This document shows positions 9,198 to 18,900 of a stretch of DNA of 64,000 bases, in pieces. Numbering within the stretch: position 1 is the first letter of the stretch; every line of letters begins with the position of its first letter. The DNA lies in assembly GCA_937121175.1 (NCBI GenBank), contig CAKZKD010000012.1, positions 62,001 through 126,000 of the forward strand. Direction: 5' to 3'. The position numbers and the translations under genes are program-made. Below the pieces are notes generated by a model. The model was not told the origin of the DNA and did no database searches. It saw nothing but the letters and a program-made list of their open reading frames with translations. The DNA is from an uncultured Flavobacteriales bacterium (GTDB lineage Bacteria > Bacteroidota > Bacteroidia > Flavobacteriales_G > Salibacteraceae).

Positions 9198-11143
9198 TGA
9201 GAATCCGACTTACCATATCGGCCGTACTCTTATTCGGCTCAATTCTATCTTTTGGTCAATTGTTACCCGAACAAATTGAAGCAGGTAAAAAAGAGTATCC
9301 GAACTCAAAAGGATATTTAAAAAACTTGAGCTACGATTTTGAATTGGTTTACGATAAAAAACAGCAGAAACTTCGAGCTTTTCAAACCAAAAATGAGACA
9401 AGAGTATTTTTAAGCAATCAAGCGAATGCCTTTTCTGAAGACAAGGTATTTTTCTCCATTAATCGTCCTATTCTGGAAATTGAAGCATTTGCATTAAATT
9501 ACGACGGAGATAAGGTTGTGAAAAATAAGGTGAAAGAATTTGACACCACCAATTCGTTTTCCAACAGTATATTTTTTGACGATTCCAAGTATTTAGAATT
9601 CATCTTTGACGGACTCAAACGAGGTAGTGAATACCAAGTCCGAACTAAACACGAAATCAAAGAGTTACACTTTTTCGGTTCTGCAAGTATTGGAGGATAT
9701 TTCCCAGTAAAAGACGGAAAAATCACCTTGACATTTCCCAACACCGTTAAAATCAACTTTCAGGAGAGTAATTTTGAAGGCTTCAATATTAAACGCAGTG
9801 AATTAGTTGGTAAAAAGACCACCACCTTTACATGGGTGTTTACCGAAATTCCGAGGTTTAAATACATCAACGAAAATGTGAAGTACGATTATGTAATGCC
9901 TGACGTAACTTTTCAGATAAGTTCTTATGAAGACCCAGAATTGGGACATGTTGATTTTCTTCCAGACACCAACGCCCTTTACAAATGGTACTATTCGTTG
10001 ATTACTAAGCCACAAGAGGCAGAGGATGAGGGACTAAAACAAAAAGTAACGGAACTCACAGCGGGTGTTTCTTCAGATAAAGAAAAGGCGAGAATAATTT
10101 ACCACTGGGTACAAAACAACATAGACTACATTGCACTTGAGTACGGAAAAGGTGGAATTGTACCTAGAGAAGGAAAATTGACTTACGAACGCAGATACGG
10201 CGATTGTAAAGATATGAGTTGCCTGATGAAAAAGATGCTGAGCTACGCCGACGTAGAAGCACACATGGCTTGGATAGGAACCGATGATATTCCATTAACT
10301 TACCGGGACGCCCCTACTCCATTAGTTGATAATCACATGATATGTGTATATATTGAAAATGACAGTGTGTATTATTTGGATGCCACTGATGCTTTTAACC
10401 CTTTCGGAAACCCAACTGGATTTATTCAAGAGCAACAAACCATGATTGAATTAGGGCCTGACAATTACGTAATAAACAAAGTTCCTGCGGTTTCGATGGA
10501 GAATAACGGAATTTCAGACTCCTGTTTTATTTCAATCAACGGAACCGATATTTCAGGTGAATGTGTTGCAACCATTAACGGTTATACCGCAAGAAATCTT
10601 AGAAGTTCTTTATCGCGAAATATTGAACCCGATAAAATCAAAAAGTACTTAAAGTCCTTGTTAAGTAAAGGCAATAATCGCTTCAATCTTACTGAATACA
10701 AGGTGATTAACCAGCATAACTTGGATACCGCCTTGTACATAAATTACAGTTTTGAGTTACCGGGTTATGCCCAGACTTACGAAAATGAATTGTACGTAAA
10801 ACCTATGCTGAGTGCATTTTACAACAATACAAGCTTCAAGGAAAACGAATACCAATATGGATTTAATCAGGAATACGCCTATTTCAATGAAGAAATAAAT
10901 GTTTTTGAATTTCCAGAAGGATACAAACTAGCAGAGGTGCCAGAAGGTAAAGAATACCATGGAAAAAGATTTGGATACCTCACCAAATTTAACCATCAAG
11001 AAAACAAACAGCTCGGTGTTCAACATAAGGCACTGCTAGACTTCAAATACCTTGAACCTGAATTCTACAAAGAATACAATGACATGGTAAAAGAGACAGA
11101 GAAGAGTTACAATCGAGCCTTAGTGTTTATTAAAAATCAATAA
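9197..11143 (+). CDS. DUF3857 / transglutaminase-like domain protein
   Basis: 648 residues with a signal peptide (LLFGSILSFGQ), a DUF3857 beta domain, and a transglutaminase-like core. The catalytic triad can be placed at Cys337 (RRYGDCKDMSC), His380 (VDNHMICVY) and Asp395 (YYLDATDAF). The family is a papain-fold group common in the Bacteroidota periplasm, with unknown substrates. The start ATG overlaps the previous stop (TAATG). The following gene is a diverged paralog, so a tandem duplication is likely. Confidence 0.9.
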   Translation: MRIRLTISAVLLFGSILSFGQLLPEQIEAGKKEYPNSKGYLKNLSYDFELVYDKKQQKLRAFQTKNETRVFLSNQANAFSEDKVFFSINRPILEIEAFALNYDGDKVVKNKVKEFDTTNSFSNSIFFDDSKYLEFIFDGLKRGSEYQVRTKHEIKELHFFGSASIGGYFPVKDGKITLTFPNTVKINFQESNFEGFNIKRSELVGKKTTTFTWVFTEIPRFKYINENVKYDYVMPDVTFQISSYEDPELGHVDFLPDTNALYKWYYSLITKPQEAEDEGLKQKVTELTAGVSSDKEKARIIYHWVQNNIDYIALEYGKGGIVPREGKLTYERRYGDCKDMSCLMKKMLSYADVEAHMAWIGTDDIPLTYRDAPTPLVDNHMICVYIENDSVYYLDATDAFNPFGNPTGFIQEQQTMIELGPDNYVINKVPAVSMENNGISDSCFISINGTDISGECVATINGYTARNLRSSLSRNIEPDKIKKYLKSLLSKGNNRFNLTEYKVINQHNLDTALYINYSFELPGYAQTYENELYVKPMLSAFYNNTSFKENEYQYGFNQEYAYFNEEINVFEFPEGYKLAEVPEGKEYHGKRFGYLTKFNHQENKQLGVQHKALLDFKYLEPEFYKEYNDMVKETEKSYNRALVFIKNQ

Positions 11144-11153
11144 ATCAAATTCA

Positions 11154-13139
11154 ATGAAAAACCTAATTACATTATTTGTTTGCTTCACTCTTTTTGTCAT
11201 GAGTGGGCTTTCGCAAGAAAAATATTACAAGAATTGGTACAAAGAATATGATGAGGCTGAGATAAAAAACTCTGGCGTATCGAATGCTGATACCAGTGTT
11301 GCTGGAGTTGTACTTTTCGATCGTACCTGTATTGATTTGATGTACGAGGATTTGGAAGGCGAAAATCAGTTGGTGGAATATGTTACCTACTACTTCAAGT
11401 ACAATTTGAACAGTGAAAAAGCCATTGAAGATTTTAATAAAATTTACGTAAATCTGAACGCGGCTATTGACCTAGAGCGTATTCAGGTGCGTGTAATTAC
11501 CAGAGACAATGAAGTTATTATATCGGATGAAAAAGAAATACTAGAAGCTGAAAACTTCGAAGAATACGGTCGTCAGAAGTACTTAGCCGTAAAGGGGATG
11601 GAACTTGGCGCCGATTTGGAATACATCTATACTGTAAAAAAGGAGCCGTATTTCAACGGAAAACGATTCTTAAAACAAAGCTCAAGTCCAAAATCGAATA
11701 TTGAATTTGTATTTCAATGCCCTACCAACCTGATTTATGAATTCCAATCGTTTAACGGTTTCCCAGAAATGGTGCAAGACACAATCGACACCTTGGTGAA
11801 TCGTCACAGCGTATTTATCGAACAAATGCCCGGCTTAAACTATGATGAAACGTATAGTGCATACACTTCCTCTCGCCAGGGGGTAGCTTACAAACTATCG
11901 GAAAATACGGCAACTGGAAAAGACTTTTTGGTGTCTTATGGGGAATTGGCAACTACTGTTTACGAAAACCTACATTCCTCTATTGACAAGAGTGATTTAA
12001 AAGCCTTAAAATCCATTTCTGGAAAATTAAAACTCACCAAACTAGACGAGGAACAACAACTCCGAAAAATGGAGGAGTACATAAAATCGAACTTGAATGT
12101 TGTTGAAAAAAGTAGCCCTGAATTGGGTAAGGTTTCTTCTGTGCTTAAAAATAAAGTGGTAAGTAATTTTGGTATTATTCGACTTTTTGTAGCCTGGACA
12201 GAATACTTAGAAATCGATTATCAACTTGTATTTTCAATCGACCGCTCCGAGCAGTACTTCGATCCTAAGTTTGAGTCGTACCACATTCTGGATATGTACA
12301 TGCTTTACTACCCTTCTTTGAACAAGTACATTCTTCCTCGAATTTGGAACTATCGTCTTGGACCATCAATGCCGCATTGGAGCGCGGGTTACGGAATATT
12401 CTTGTACCCAGAAACATTAGGTGATTGGAAAACCTACGTGTATGAAACTCGCTACATTAAGGCCGAAGACAAAGAGTTTACCTATACTAACCATGACATT
12501 GATGTTGATTTGGGCACTGACTTTGAGAAAACGGAAATGAAAGTAAAACGGGCTACTGCTGGTCATGAGGCGGTGTTTTTTCAGCCGAGTTTTGATGAAT
12601 TACAAGGCGAAACAAAGGAGTCTATTGAGCAGTTTTTGACCGAGTACATTGGTGATGGCGAAGAGAAAATTGAAGCCGAATTTGTAAATGGAACTAGTGA
12701 AGATTTGTTCGTAAATCCTTTTATCGTAAAATCGACCATCAATTATCCAAACTTGGTAAGTCAAGCCGGAAACAAGTACTTAGTGAATATTGGTAAAGTA
12801 ATAGGACCACAAAGCGAACTGTATAACAAAAAAGACCGTACCATGGACATTGCGCTGGATTACAACCATAAGTACGAACGTGCAATTACCATTAAAATTC
12901 CTGATGGTTACTCTATAAAAAACGCACAAGATTTGGTGTTCCACAAAGAATTAAAAGAAGGCGATAAAATTACCATGCTCTTCGATTCTGACTTTGAGCT
13001 TACAAAAAGTGAACTAAAAATAACCGTGTACGAATACTACGACCAAATTCACACAAGCAAGGATTATTACGATGATTTTAAAGCAGTAATTAATGCAGCA
13101 GCAAATTTCAACAAGGTTGTACTCATTTTTGAGAAGTAG
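11154..13139 (+). CDS. DUF3857 protein, transglutaminase-like pseudoenzyme
   Basis: 661 residues with a signal peptide (FVCFTLFVMSGLSQ) and the same DUF3857 architecture as the upstream gene. In the segment aligned with the active-site helix (LKNKVVSNFGIIRLFVAW) the catalytic Cys position is Phe339 and the GDCKD motif is lost; later His/Asp equivalents are also not convincing. It is therefore probably non-catalytic and may serve as a partner or binding version of the neighbour (inference). It follows after 10 bp and overlaps the next gene by 47 bp. Confidence 0.85.
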   Translation: MKNLITLFVCFTLFVMSGLSQEKYYKNWYKEYDEAEIKNSGVSNADTSVAGVVLFDRTCIDLMYEDLEGENQLVEYVTYYFKYNLNSEKAIEDFNKIYVNLNAAIDLERIQVRVITRDNEVIISDEKEILEAENFEEYGRQKYLAVKGMELGADLEYIYTVKKEPYFNGKRFLKQSSSPKSNIEFVFQCPTNLIYEFQSFNGFPEMVQDTIDTLVNRHSVFIEQMPGLNYDETYSAYTSSRQGVAYKLSENTATGKDFLVSYGELATTVYENLHSSIDKSDLKALKSISGKLKLTKLDEEQQLRKMEEYIKSNLNVVEKSSPELGKVSSVLKNKVVSNFGIIRLFVAWTEYLEIDYQLVFSIDRSEQYFDPKFESYHILDMYMLYYPSLNKYILPRIWNYRLGPSMPHWSAGYGIFLYPETLGDWKTYVYETRYIKAEDKEFTYTNHDIDVDLGTDFEKTEMKVKRATAGHEAVFFQPSFDELQGETKESIEQFLTEYIGDGEEKIEAEFVNGTSEDLFVNPFIVKSTINYPNLVSQAGNKYLVNIGKVIGPQSELYNKKDRTMDIALDYNHKYERAITIKIPDGYSIKNAQDLVFHKELKEGDKITMLFDSDFELTKSELKITVYEYYDQIHTSKDYYDDFKAVINAAANFNKVVLIFEK

Positions 13140-14331
13140 CCTTTTAGCGGTCTTTCTAGTTTTTTCGTTTCAATTCGTTTCGGCTCAACCCAAAACGCTT
13201 TCAAATGAGGCAACTATAAGTTTATTGACATGCGGAGAAGGCAACGACCTCTACTCCATTTTTGGTCACACTGCGCTTCGTGTGTATGACCCCGTTCAAA
13301 ACATAGACGTAGCGTTTAATTACGGAACCTTTGCTTTTTCGGACGATTTCTATTACCAGTTTACCATGGGTAAGCTCAATTACCGACTTTCTGCGGAGCC
13401 TTTCAACCGATTTGTAGAAGGCTACCAATATGAAAATCGCTGGGTGCGTGAGCAGGTACTCAACCTAGATTCTTTACAAAAAGATAGAGCTTACAATTTT
13501 CTTGTGAATAACTTAAAACCTGAAAATGCCTACTACCTCTACGATTTCTTCTACGACAATTGTTCTCACCGCTCTGCTGATGTGTTTCAATCGGTACTCG
13601 GCGATGATTTAAAGTTCAATTTTTTGCACTTAGAAAAACAAAAAACGTTTCGCAATATGATTGACCTTTATTTAAGGCAAATGCCTTGGTCTGATGTTGG
13701 AATCGATTTGGGGTTAGGCACTCCTTGCGATATTATTTGTACCCCAGAGCTCAAAATGTTTCTTCCTCATTATATGATGGACGAATTTGACCGTGCAACC
13801 GTTATTACCAATGGAATTGAAGTTCCGTTCGTAAAGGAAAATAAACTCGTTGTAGATGCTCAACCGCTCGTTCAAGAGGGTTTCAACTGGTTTCACCCCT
13901 TGGTATTTTTTATTGGATTCATTTTGCTGCACAACCTCATTCTAATGACCAAGGTTCGGTTTCTGATTGGAACGTTTGATGGGTTGCTGTACACCATTAT
14001 TGGGATTGCGGGTTGGTTAATCTTTTTTCTATGGTTTATTACCGACCACAACGGTACACGTCCAAATTTGAATATTATGTGGGCAATGCCGCTATATCTT
14101 CCCTTTGGAATTGCATTTTTGTTTGCCTCAAAGGCTAAATTATTACGCTGGATTATGCAGTTCATAAATGGTCTGCTCCTACTCTGTCTGGTTTTCTGGG
14201 TAGTATTACCCCAAAACCTGAACGAATTTTACCTGCCAATTTTGGTCTGGTTGCTCTATAGAAATTCGGAGCGACTGGGTTGGTTCGATTGGGTAAAACA
14301 AAGAATTGGAAAGAGGCCAACAGTTGTATAA
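13093..14331 (+). CDS. DUF4105 domain membrane protein
   Basis: 412 residues. After a signal peptide (SSLLAVFLVFSFQFVSA) comes the DUF4105 domain with LLTCGEGNDLYSIFGHTALRV (His59) and FFYDNCSHR (Cys157, His159), a His/Cys pattern reminiscent of NlpC/P60-like hydrolases. The last ~130 residues form about five transmembrane helices, so the domain faces the periplasm. ATG 13093 lies inside the previous gene (47-bp overlap); TTG 13117 is an alternative giving a shorter signal peptide. It is the last gene of the 5.9-14.3 kb run. Confidence 0.85.
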   Translation: MQQQISTRLYSFLRSSLLAVFLVFSFQFVSAQPKTLSNEATISLLTCGEGNDLYSIFGHTALRVYDPVQNIDVAFNYGTFAFSDDFYYQFTMGKLNYRLSAEPFNRFVEGYQYENRWVREQVLNLDSLQKDRAYNFLVNNLKPENAYYLYDFFYDNCSHRSADVFQSVLGDDLKFNFLHLEKQKTFRNMIDLYLRQMPWSDVGIDLGLGTPCDIICTPELKMFLPHYMMDEFDRATVITNGIEVPFVKENKLVVDAQPLVQEGFNWFHPLVFFIGFILLHNLILMTKVRFLIGTFDGLLYTIIGIAGWLIFFLWFITDHNGTRPNLNIMWAMPLYLPFGIAFLFASKAKLLRWIMQFINGLLLLCLVFWVVLPQNLNEFYLPILVWLLYRNSERLGWFDWVKQRIGKRPTVV

Positions 14332-14512
14332 GGTAAAGTCTATTTTTAGATAGTTGGTGGTACATTGTGAACCAAAAGAATACTGAATTTACTCAGATAT
14401 CTAAAAGAATAAAGAGAAGTTAAAATGAACCAAGCTTGGTGATAAGTTACGAGTTCCAACCTTAAGAGTTGTTCCGATTTTCATTCATACAAGGCCCAGA
14501 ACTCTTTTGATA

Positions 14513-16432
14513 TCAATTCTTAATGAATCTCTTACTAAGTACATTTTCTTGTCCAGATACAAGAAGTAAATATGCTCCTGGCGTAAAATCAGTAATCTCT
14601 ATCGTAGTTTGCTTTGTACTAATAATTACTGTGTGTACCATATTGCCTTGCATATCATAAATTCTGAGATTTACGGCATCCTTAAGTGCTATTCCATTTA
14701 ACTTAAGATTGATGAAATTAGCAGCAGGAACAGGAAAAATTTCAATTTCAGATTCGAAGTTATTCTCAGGAATAGACAGCCCTTTAACACAATTAATCTC
14801 CTGAAAAGCTCTGTTTAATACTTCGTCTTCCCCATTTCTTATTCCTTCAATAGTTGGACGAACATATATATCTGGTATAATACCAATGCGTTGAGTTTGA
14901 GTTTTATCAGGATAATACCAACCAAGGAAAGATGCCATTGCAGTTAATTTTCCAGGTAGATAAATTCTAGCAACATTACCATCGGCCCCAGCTGTTGTAC
15001 TTCCTATTTTTTTTGCGTTTTGATATTGTTCCAATGCCATACAATAAAATTCTGCGTGAGACTGCGTGTTTTCATCAAACAGAATTGATATTTTACCCTT
15101 AAATTTTTGGGAAAAATTCGTAAAAGAAAAATCTTGATTATCCCAAATAAATGTGCCTGGATAAGAGTAACTAGGCTTGGTAAAATGTCCACTGGACAGT
15201 CTTCCAACAAACAATCTGTCCATTACAGAATAGTAAGTATCTCCCCTAGGGTAGCTCCTAACATCGAATACAATGTGATCTTCTCTACTCAAGCCATCAA
15301 ATGCAAGCGCAACGTCATTCTTTTGAAGTACACCTAAATCAATAATTCTAACATTACAATCATTTGATAAAACCGTGTCTCTCCATTTAGGATTTGGAAC
15401 AAACATACTTTGGTAGTTTTGATAGAATAATGTGGATAGCTTTATGGTTTTATTTGAATCTTTCCCTTGTAGGGTAAGGTCAATAGTAAACGAAGTTGTT
15501 CTACTCATTATTCTAATTATCTCTCGCCAAGCTGCTGCTTCATTTGAAGCATTTACTATAGGTCTAAGACTATCGTATAATTGTTGAATTGGGAGTGCGT
15601 TTATTTCACTAATCACATCTCCAGGCTTCAATAATACAGCGGCAGAAGGATGAACGTTTTTAACTACAATTGAACTATCTACATATTGCGCTGCTAATGG
15701 CCAATAAAGGCTTCCTAACCACCTTTGATAGGCACTAGATATTAAAAAACCATGCGTATCATCTATTCTGGAAAGCATTCTTTTAAATGCTAATGCGTAT
15801 TCAACATCACTTTTGGCGTTCACAATTAGAGGCACAATCTCCATAAAAGTAGAATCCCAATTTTGGTCCATCAAGTTTTTATAGGGAAAAAACCGGTCAA
15901 TAATATTCCAAAATCGAAACAAAGCGAGCAATCTGTATTCCTTTGCAGGGAAATCTGGAGTTAAGTAGTAACTACTATCAAAATCGAATGTTGGAGCACT
16001 CGAAGTGCCTTTCCGAAAATAAACATTGCTTTGTGGCCAAAAAGAATCTACAATTGAATCTAGGTACAACTTAACGGTATCGGATAATGAAGCATCTTTT
16101 ATCCACAAATCATTATTATTATTTAAACTATCAACAACATTGGGCAGATTACCACCTCTTCTAGAAGGCAAGCCTGCAGTCTCGAGCATGTTCAGGACTA
16201 TATTGTTATATGCGTTACTAGATGTTCCTGGAGAAACTCGGCCTAGAGTACTTAATAATTCGTCGTCCCAATTGATGTTTCCTTTTGCTATATCTGGGTG
16301 AAAGTATTTGGCAAGCCCCCATGCTTTGCACAAATAATGCAATTGCTTATAATAGGTACTATCCTGTTGAGCCTGAATTGGACTTATTAACAAGAATAGA
16401 CAAGCCGAAAGAAGAAAAATACATTTAGACAT
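14513..16432 (-). CDS. Secreted S41-family peptidase with T9SS sorting domain
   Basis: 639 residues: signal peptide (FLLSACLFLLISPIQA), helical N-terminal region, a PDZ-like segment (LLKPGDVISEINALP) and an S41 (tail-specific/tricorn-type) catalytic domain. The nucleophile is probably the Ser in TQSHAEFYC, followed by GSTTAGADGNV. The C-terminus (IEIFPVPAANFINLKL...GAYLLLVSGQ...KRFIKN) is a type A T9SS domain, so the protein should be exported by type IX secretion and end up at the surface or outside. It stands alone, facing the DUF4105 gene. Confidence 0.9.
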   Translation of the reverse strand: MSKCIFLLSACLFLLISPIQAQQDSTYYKQLHYLCKAWGLAKYFHPDIAKGNINWDDELLSTLGRVSPGTSSNAYNNIVLNMLETAGLPSRRGGNLPNVVDSLNNNNDLWIKDASLSDTVKLYLDSIVDSFWPQSNVYFRKGTSSAPTFDFDSSYYLTPDFPAKEYRLLALFRFWNIIDRFFPYKNLMDQNWDSTFMEIVPLIVNAKSDVEYALAFKRMLSRIDDTHGFLISSAYQRWLGSLYWPLAAQYVDSSIVVKNVHPSAAVLLKPGDVISEINALPIQQLYDSLRPIVNASNEAAAWREIIRIMSRTTSFTIDLTLQGKDSNKTIKLSTLFYQNYQSMFVPNPKWRDTVLSNDCNVRIIDLGVLQKNDVALAFDGLSREDHIVFDVRSYPRGDTYYSVMDRLFVGRLSSGHFTKPSYSYPGTFIWDNQDFSFTNFSQKFKGKISILFDENTQSHAEFYCMALEQYQNAKKIGSTTAGADGNVARIYLPGKLTAMASFLGWYYPDKTQTQRIGIIPDIYVRPTIEGIRNGEDEVLNRAFQEINCVKGLSIPENNFESEIEIFPVPAANFINLKLNGIALKDAVNLRIYDMQGNMVHTVIISTKQTTIEITDFTPGAYLLLVSGQENVLSKRFIKN

Positions 16433-16646
16433 CGTAATTAGGTTTTGATATGACCTTAGGAAAGTAGAAAGTTAATTTCACTTATGCCGGATTACTTCAT
16501 ATTCGGTACTTTGTAATACTTAATCGGCTTTTGTTCTGGTAAAAAATCGAAACCGTGTCAGTTAAACAAAAACGAATCAATGCTTAAATTATCATATTCA
16601 TATTGGAATAAAGCCCACCTGTAATTTATGAGCTAATATGAATACC

Positions 16647-16654
16647 TATTTTTG
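16647..16654 (+). promoter_or_regulatory. Candidate -7 box TATTTTTG of the DUF4293 gene
   Basis: Perfect TAnnTTTG match ending 14 bp before ATG 16669, implying a short leader. Confidence 0.4.
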
Positions 16655-16668
16655 CAAAAAATTAGGTT

Positions 16669-17142
16669 ATGATACAACGTATTCAATCCGTATTTCTAGC
16701 AGTTTCGGCAGTCGTTACGGCGCTATTCGCATTTCTGACCTTTGCCAGTTTCGAGGTTAATGGGAATATATACTATATGAAAGTACTCGGCCTGTACTAT
16801 CAAGACACCAGTGAAGTACTGTTTGAAGCTCCAAATATGAGTTTGAGCGCAGTGGCACTATTCGGAATACTACTTTCAGTATCTGCCATATTTCAATATA
16901 AAAACAGAACCACTCAATTGCGGTTGGTTTCGTTAGGCATAGTTGCTCAATTGGCCAGTATTGCTCTAGTGTTTTTTGCAACTTCATTTGTTCCTGAAGC
17001 GTTGTTTGAAGGCACAATTCCACAAATAAATTATAAATGGGTAAGCTTTCTTCCGGTGTGTTCAGTAGTGTTTATGGTATTGGCTATGCGGGCCATCAAA
17101 AAAGATGAAGCACTCATTAAAAGTTTGGACAGAATTCGATAA
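16669..17142 (+). CDS. DUF4293 family inner-membrane protein
   Basis: 157 residues with four predicted transmembrane helices. MIQRIQSVFLAV at the start and MRAIKKDEALIKSLDRIR at the end are conserved signatures of DUF4293, a family confined to Bacteroidota. No function is known. In other genomes such genes often sit near housekeeping functions; here the next gene is a YggS-type protein 58 bp downstream. Confidence 0.9.
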   Translation: MIQRIQSVFLAVSAVVTALFAFLTFASFEVNGNIYYMKVLGLYYQDTSEVLFEAPNMSLSAVALFGILLSVSAIFQYKNRTTQLRLVSLGIVAQLASIALVFFATSFVPEALFEGTIPQINYKWVSFLPVCSVVFMVLAMRAIKKDEALIKSLDRIR

Positions 17143-17200
17143 CGAGCTTTAACGGTACATTACCCATTTTCCCGAAAGAAATAAAGACTTTTGCCGCACT

Positions 17201-17860
17201 ATGAGCGTAAAAGAAAACTTACAACATATATCCTCTACCCTTACTGAAGGCGTTGAACTCGTTGCGGTTTCTAAAACCAAACCCAATGCGCTTATTGAAG
17301 AAGCTTATGCTTCAGGTCAGCGTCATTTTGGAGAAAACAAGGTACAAGAGCTAGTCGATAAATACGAGGCCTTACCCAAAGACATTCAATGGCATTTGAT
17401 TGGCCATTTACAAACCAACAAGGTAAAATACATTTCACCTTTCGTGCATTTAATTCACGCGGTGGATAGCCGAAAACTCACTAAAGAAATACAGAAACGA
17501 GCATCGCAAAACGAACGCACCATTGACATTTTGGTGCAAATAAGAATTGCTAAAGAAGAAACCAAATTTGGATTACCCTTCGATGAAGCTGAAGAATTAC
17601 TAAAAGATTTACGAGAAAATAAATACCCAAATGTTCGAGTTGTTGGACTGATGGGAATGGCAACAAATACGGACAACGAAACGCAAATTACCAATGAATT
17701 TTCGGCCTTGAAATCGTTCTATGATACACAACAGGAATTGAATCAGAATTTCAAGACCTTGAGCATGGGTATGAGTGGCGATTACAAGTTGGCTATGCAG
17801 TGTGGAAGCACTATGGTACGTGTGGGTAGTTCAATATTTGGAGCAAGAAATTATACTTAA
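17201..17860 (+). CDS. YggS/PLPBP-family pyridoxal phosphate homeostasis protein
   Basis: 219 residues, a single-domain TIM barrel related to alanine racemase N-termini. ELVAVSKTKP holds the PLP-binding Lys25; HFGENKVQEL, WHLIGHLQTNK and MGMSGDYKLAM...GSTMVRVGSSIFGAR are family hallmarks. These proteins bind PLP without a known enzymatic reaction and buffer vitamin B6 and amino-acid pools. The start is the only sensible ATG. It is followed by an 80-bp gap and a HEAT-repeat gene. Confidence 0.95.
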   Translation: MSVKENLQHISSTLTEGVELVAVSKTKPNALIEEAYASGQRHFGENKVQELVDKYEALPKDIQWHLIGHLQTNKVKYISPFVHLIHAVDSRKLTKEIQKRASQNERTIDILVQIRIAKEETKFGLPFDEAEELLKDLRENKYPNVRVVGLMGMATNTDNETQITNEFSALKSFYDTQQELNQNFKTLSMGMSGDYKLAMQCGSTMVRVGSSIFGARNYT

Positions 17861-17940
17861 TGAACCTTCCGCAACGAGGTATAACTTCGAAAAAGCATTG
17901 TGGAAGTTGCATGTGACAATTAAAAAATAGATACAGACAC

Positions 17941-18480
17941 ATGAATGTGATAAAAAATAAGGCACAGGTAGCCAAACAAGAAGAATCGTTACGCAAAGTA
18001 TTCGCGTCAAACGATGAAGAGAAAACCATAAAAGCAGTAAAAAAACTCCGTGAAACGGGTAATCCGGCTATGATTGGTCCATTGTTGGACTTGTTATCTG
18101 CTACAGAAAACGACAATGTGTTTAGCACGGTGGTGAGCTTACTAAACGACCTCAAAGACCAAGATGCAGCCGCACCTCTAATTGACGCATTAAACGACGA
18201 GAAATACGAAGGCATTCGTGTATTTATATTGCAAGTATTCTGGCAATCGAGATTGGATGCCCTTCCCTACTTGGATGAAATTGTGAATCTAGCCGTGAAG
18301 TCCGATTACATGGTCTGCCTGGAGTGTTTGACTATTCTAGAGTCTTTTAAAACAGCACCTACCGACGAACAAATTGTTGAAGCCAACACCCAAATCAAAG
18401 ACGCCATTATGGACAATTCTGAAAACAAGGATTTGTTGTTGGGTATGATTGAAGCGTTGAACAATTATATGATTGGGTAA
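17941..18480 (+). CDS. HEAT-repeat domain protein
   Basis: 179 residues of paired alpha helices, e.g. TIKAVKKLRETGNPAMIGPLLDLL and KDQDAAAPLIDALNDEKYEGIRVFIL, fitting HEAT/PBS-lyase-like repeats. No signal peptide or catalytic motif is seen; a cytosolic protein-binding scaffold is inferred. A terminator-like hairpin follows at 18511-18545, closing this transcription unit before the defence island. Confidence 0.8.
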   Translation: MNVIKNKAQVAKQEESLRKVFASNDEEKTIKAVKKLRETGNPAMIGPLLDLLSATENDNVFSTVVSLLNDLKDQDAAAPLIDALNDEKYEGIRVFILQVFWQSRLDALPYLDEIVNLAVKSDYMVCLECLTILESFKTAPTDEQIVEANTQIKDAIMDNSENKDLLLGMIEALNNYMIG

Positions 18481-18510
18481 GCTCCACAGTTTTTAAACTG
18501 AAAATTACGA

Positions 18511-18545
18511 AGCCTGTTGGATAAATTCTAGCAGGCTTTTTTTTT
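18511..18545 (+). terminator. Rho-independent terminator after the HEAT gene
   Basis: AGCCTG (18511-18516) pairs with CAGGCT (18532-18537), followed by a run of eight T. A small palindrome CAGTTT-TT-AAACTG (18487-18500) precedes it. Confidence 0.65.
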
Positions 18546-18579
18546 AGAATTTCTCAAATGGATATGCCATTTCCCCAAA

Positions 18580-18601
18580 TTTGAAACCCTAAAGTTTCAA
18601 A
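18580..18601. other. Inverted repeat TTTGAAAC-N6-GTTTCAAA
   Basis: Perfect 8-bp arms separated by 6 nt, in the non-coding stretch left of the island. It could be a terminator remnant or a binding site; nothing decides this. The rest of 18546-18737 shows no gene. Confidence 0.4.
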
Positions 18602-18737
18602 CATTTAATTAATTTTAGCGAAGCAATAATTCTAGAAACACGAACCCTTTACAAACACTTACAAACGACTAATTGCAAATAACCACCTCAACAGCAAAGA
18701 ATTACATATTAACCAAAACGATAACAGACAAAGATTA

Positions 18738-18755
18738 TAAACGCCATAGCGTTTA
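18738..18755. other. Perfect hairpin TAAACGC-CATA-GCGTTTA at the left island edge
   Basis: Seven-bp perfect arms and a 4-nt loop, 7 nt before the GTTGTATGCC sequence that marks the left end of the island. In an integron reading it would be the inner stem of a flanking attC-like or target site, but a matching outer arm (R'') upstream is not evident. Confidence 0.5.
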
Positions 18756-18787
18756 GCCACTAGTTGTATGCCATTAAAAAAAAGAAA

Positions 18788-18849
18788 AGCCACCGCACGC
18801 TCAAGCACATTTAATTTTGCTCGTACCTCACAAAATCAAAAGAGCTTTC
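18788..18849 (+). repeat. Left copy of the island's ~62-bp imperfect direct repeat
   Basis: Runs from AGCCACCGCACGCTCAAG to AGAGCTTTC and matches 26957-27019 at roughly 53 of 63 positions with one gap (counted by hand). The core CGTACCTCACAAA is identical. Confidence 0.8.
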
Positions 18850-18900
18850 ACTTCCCAACCACCACCCAATCATAAAGAGTTTGTTACAACACTGATGGAT

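Noticed and set aside
18738-18772. A complete second attC site at the left edge.
   Set aside because: The perfect inner hairpin and GTTGTATGCC are present, but I could not find an upstream arm complementary to GTTGTAT or GTTCTAT at attC spacing. It is listed only as a hairpin.
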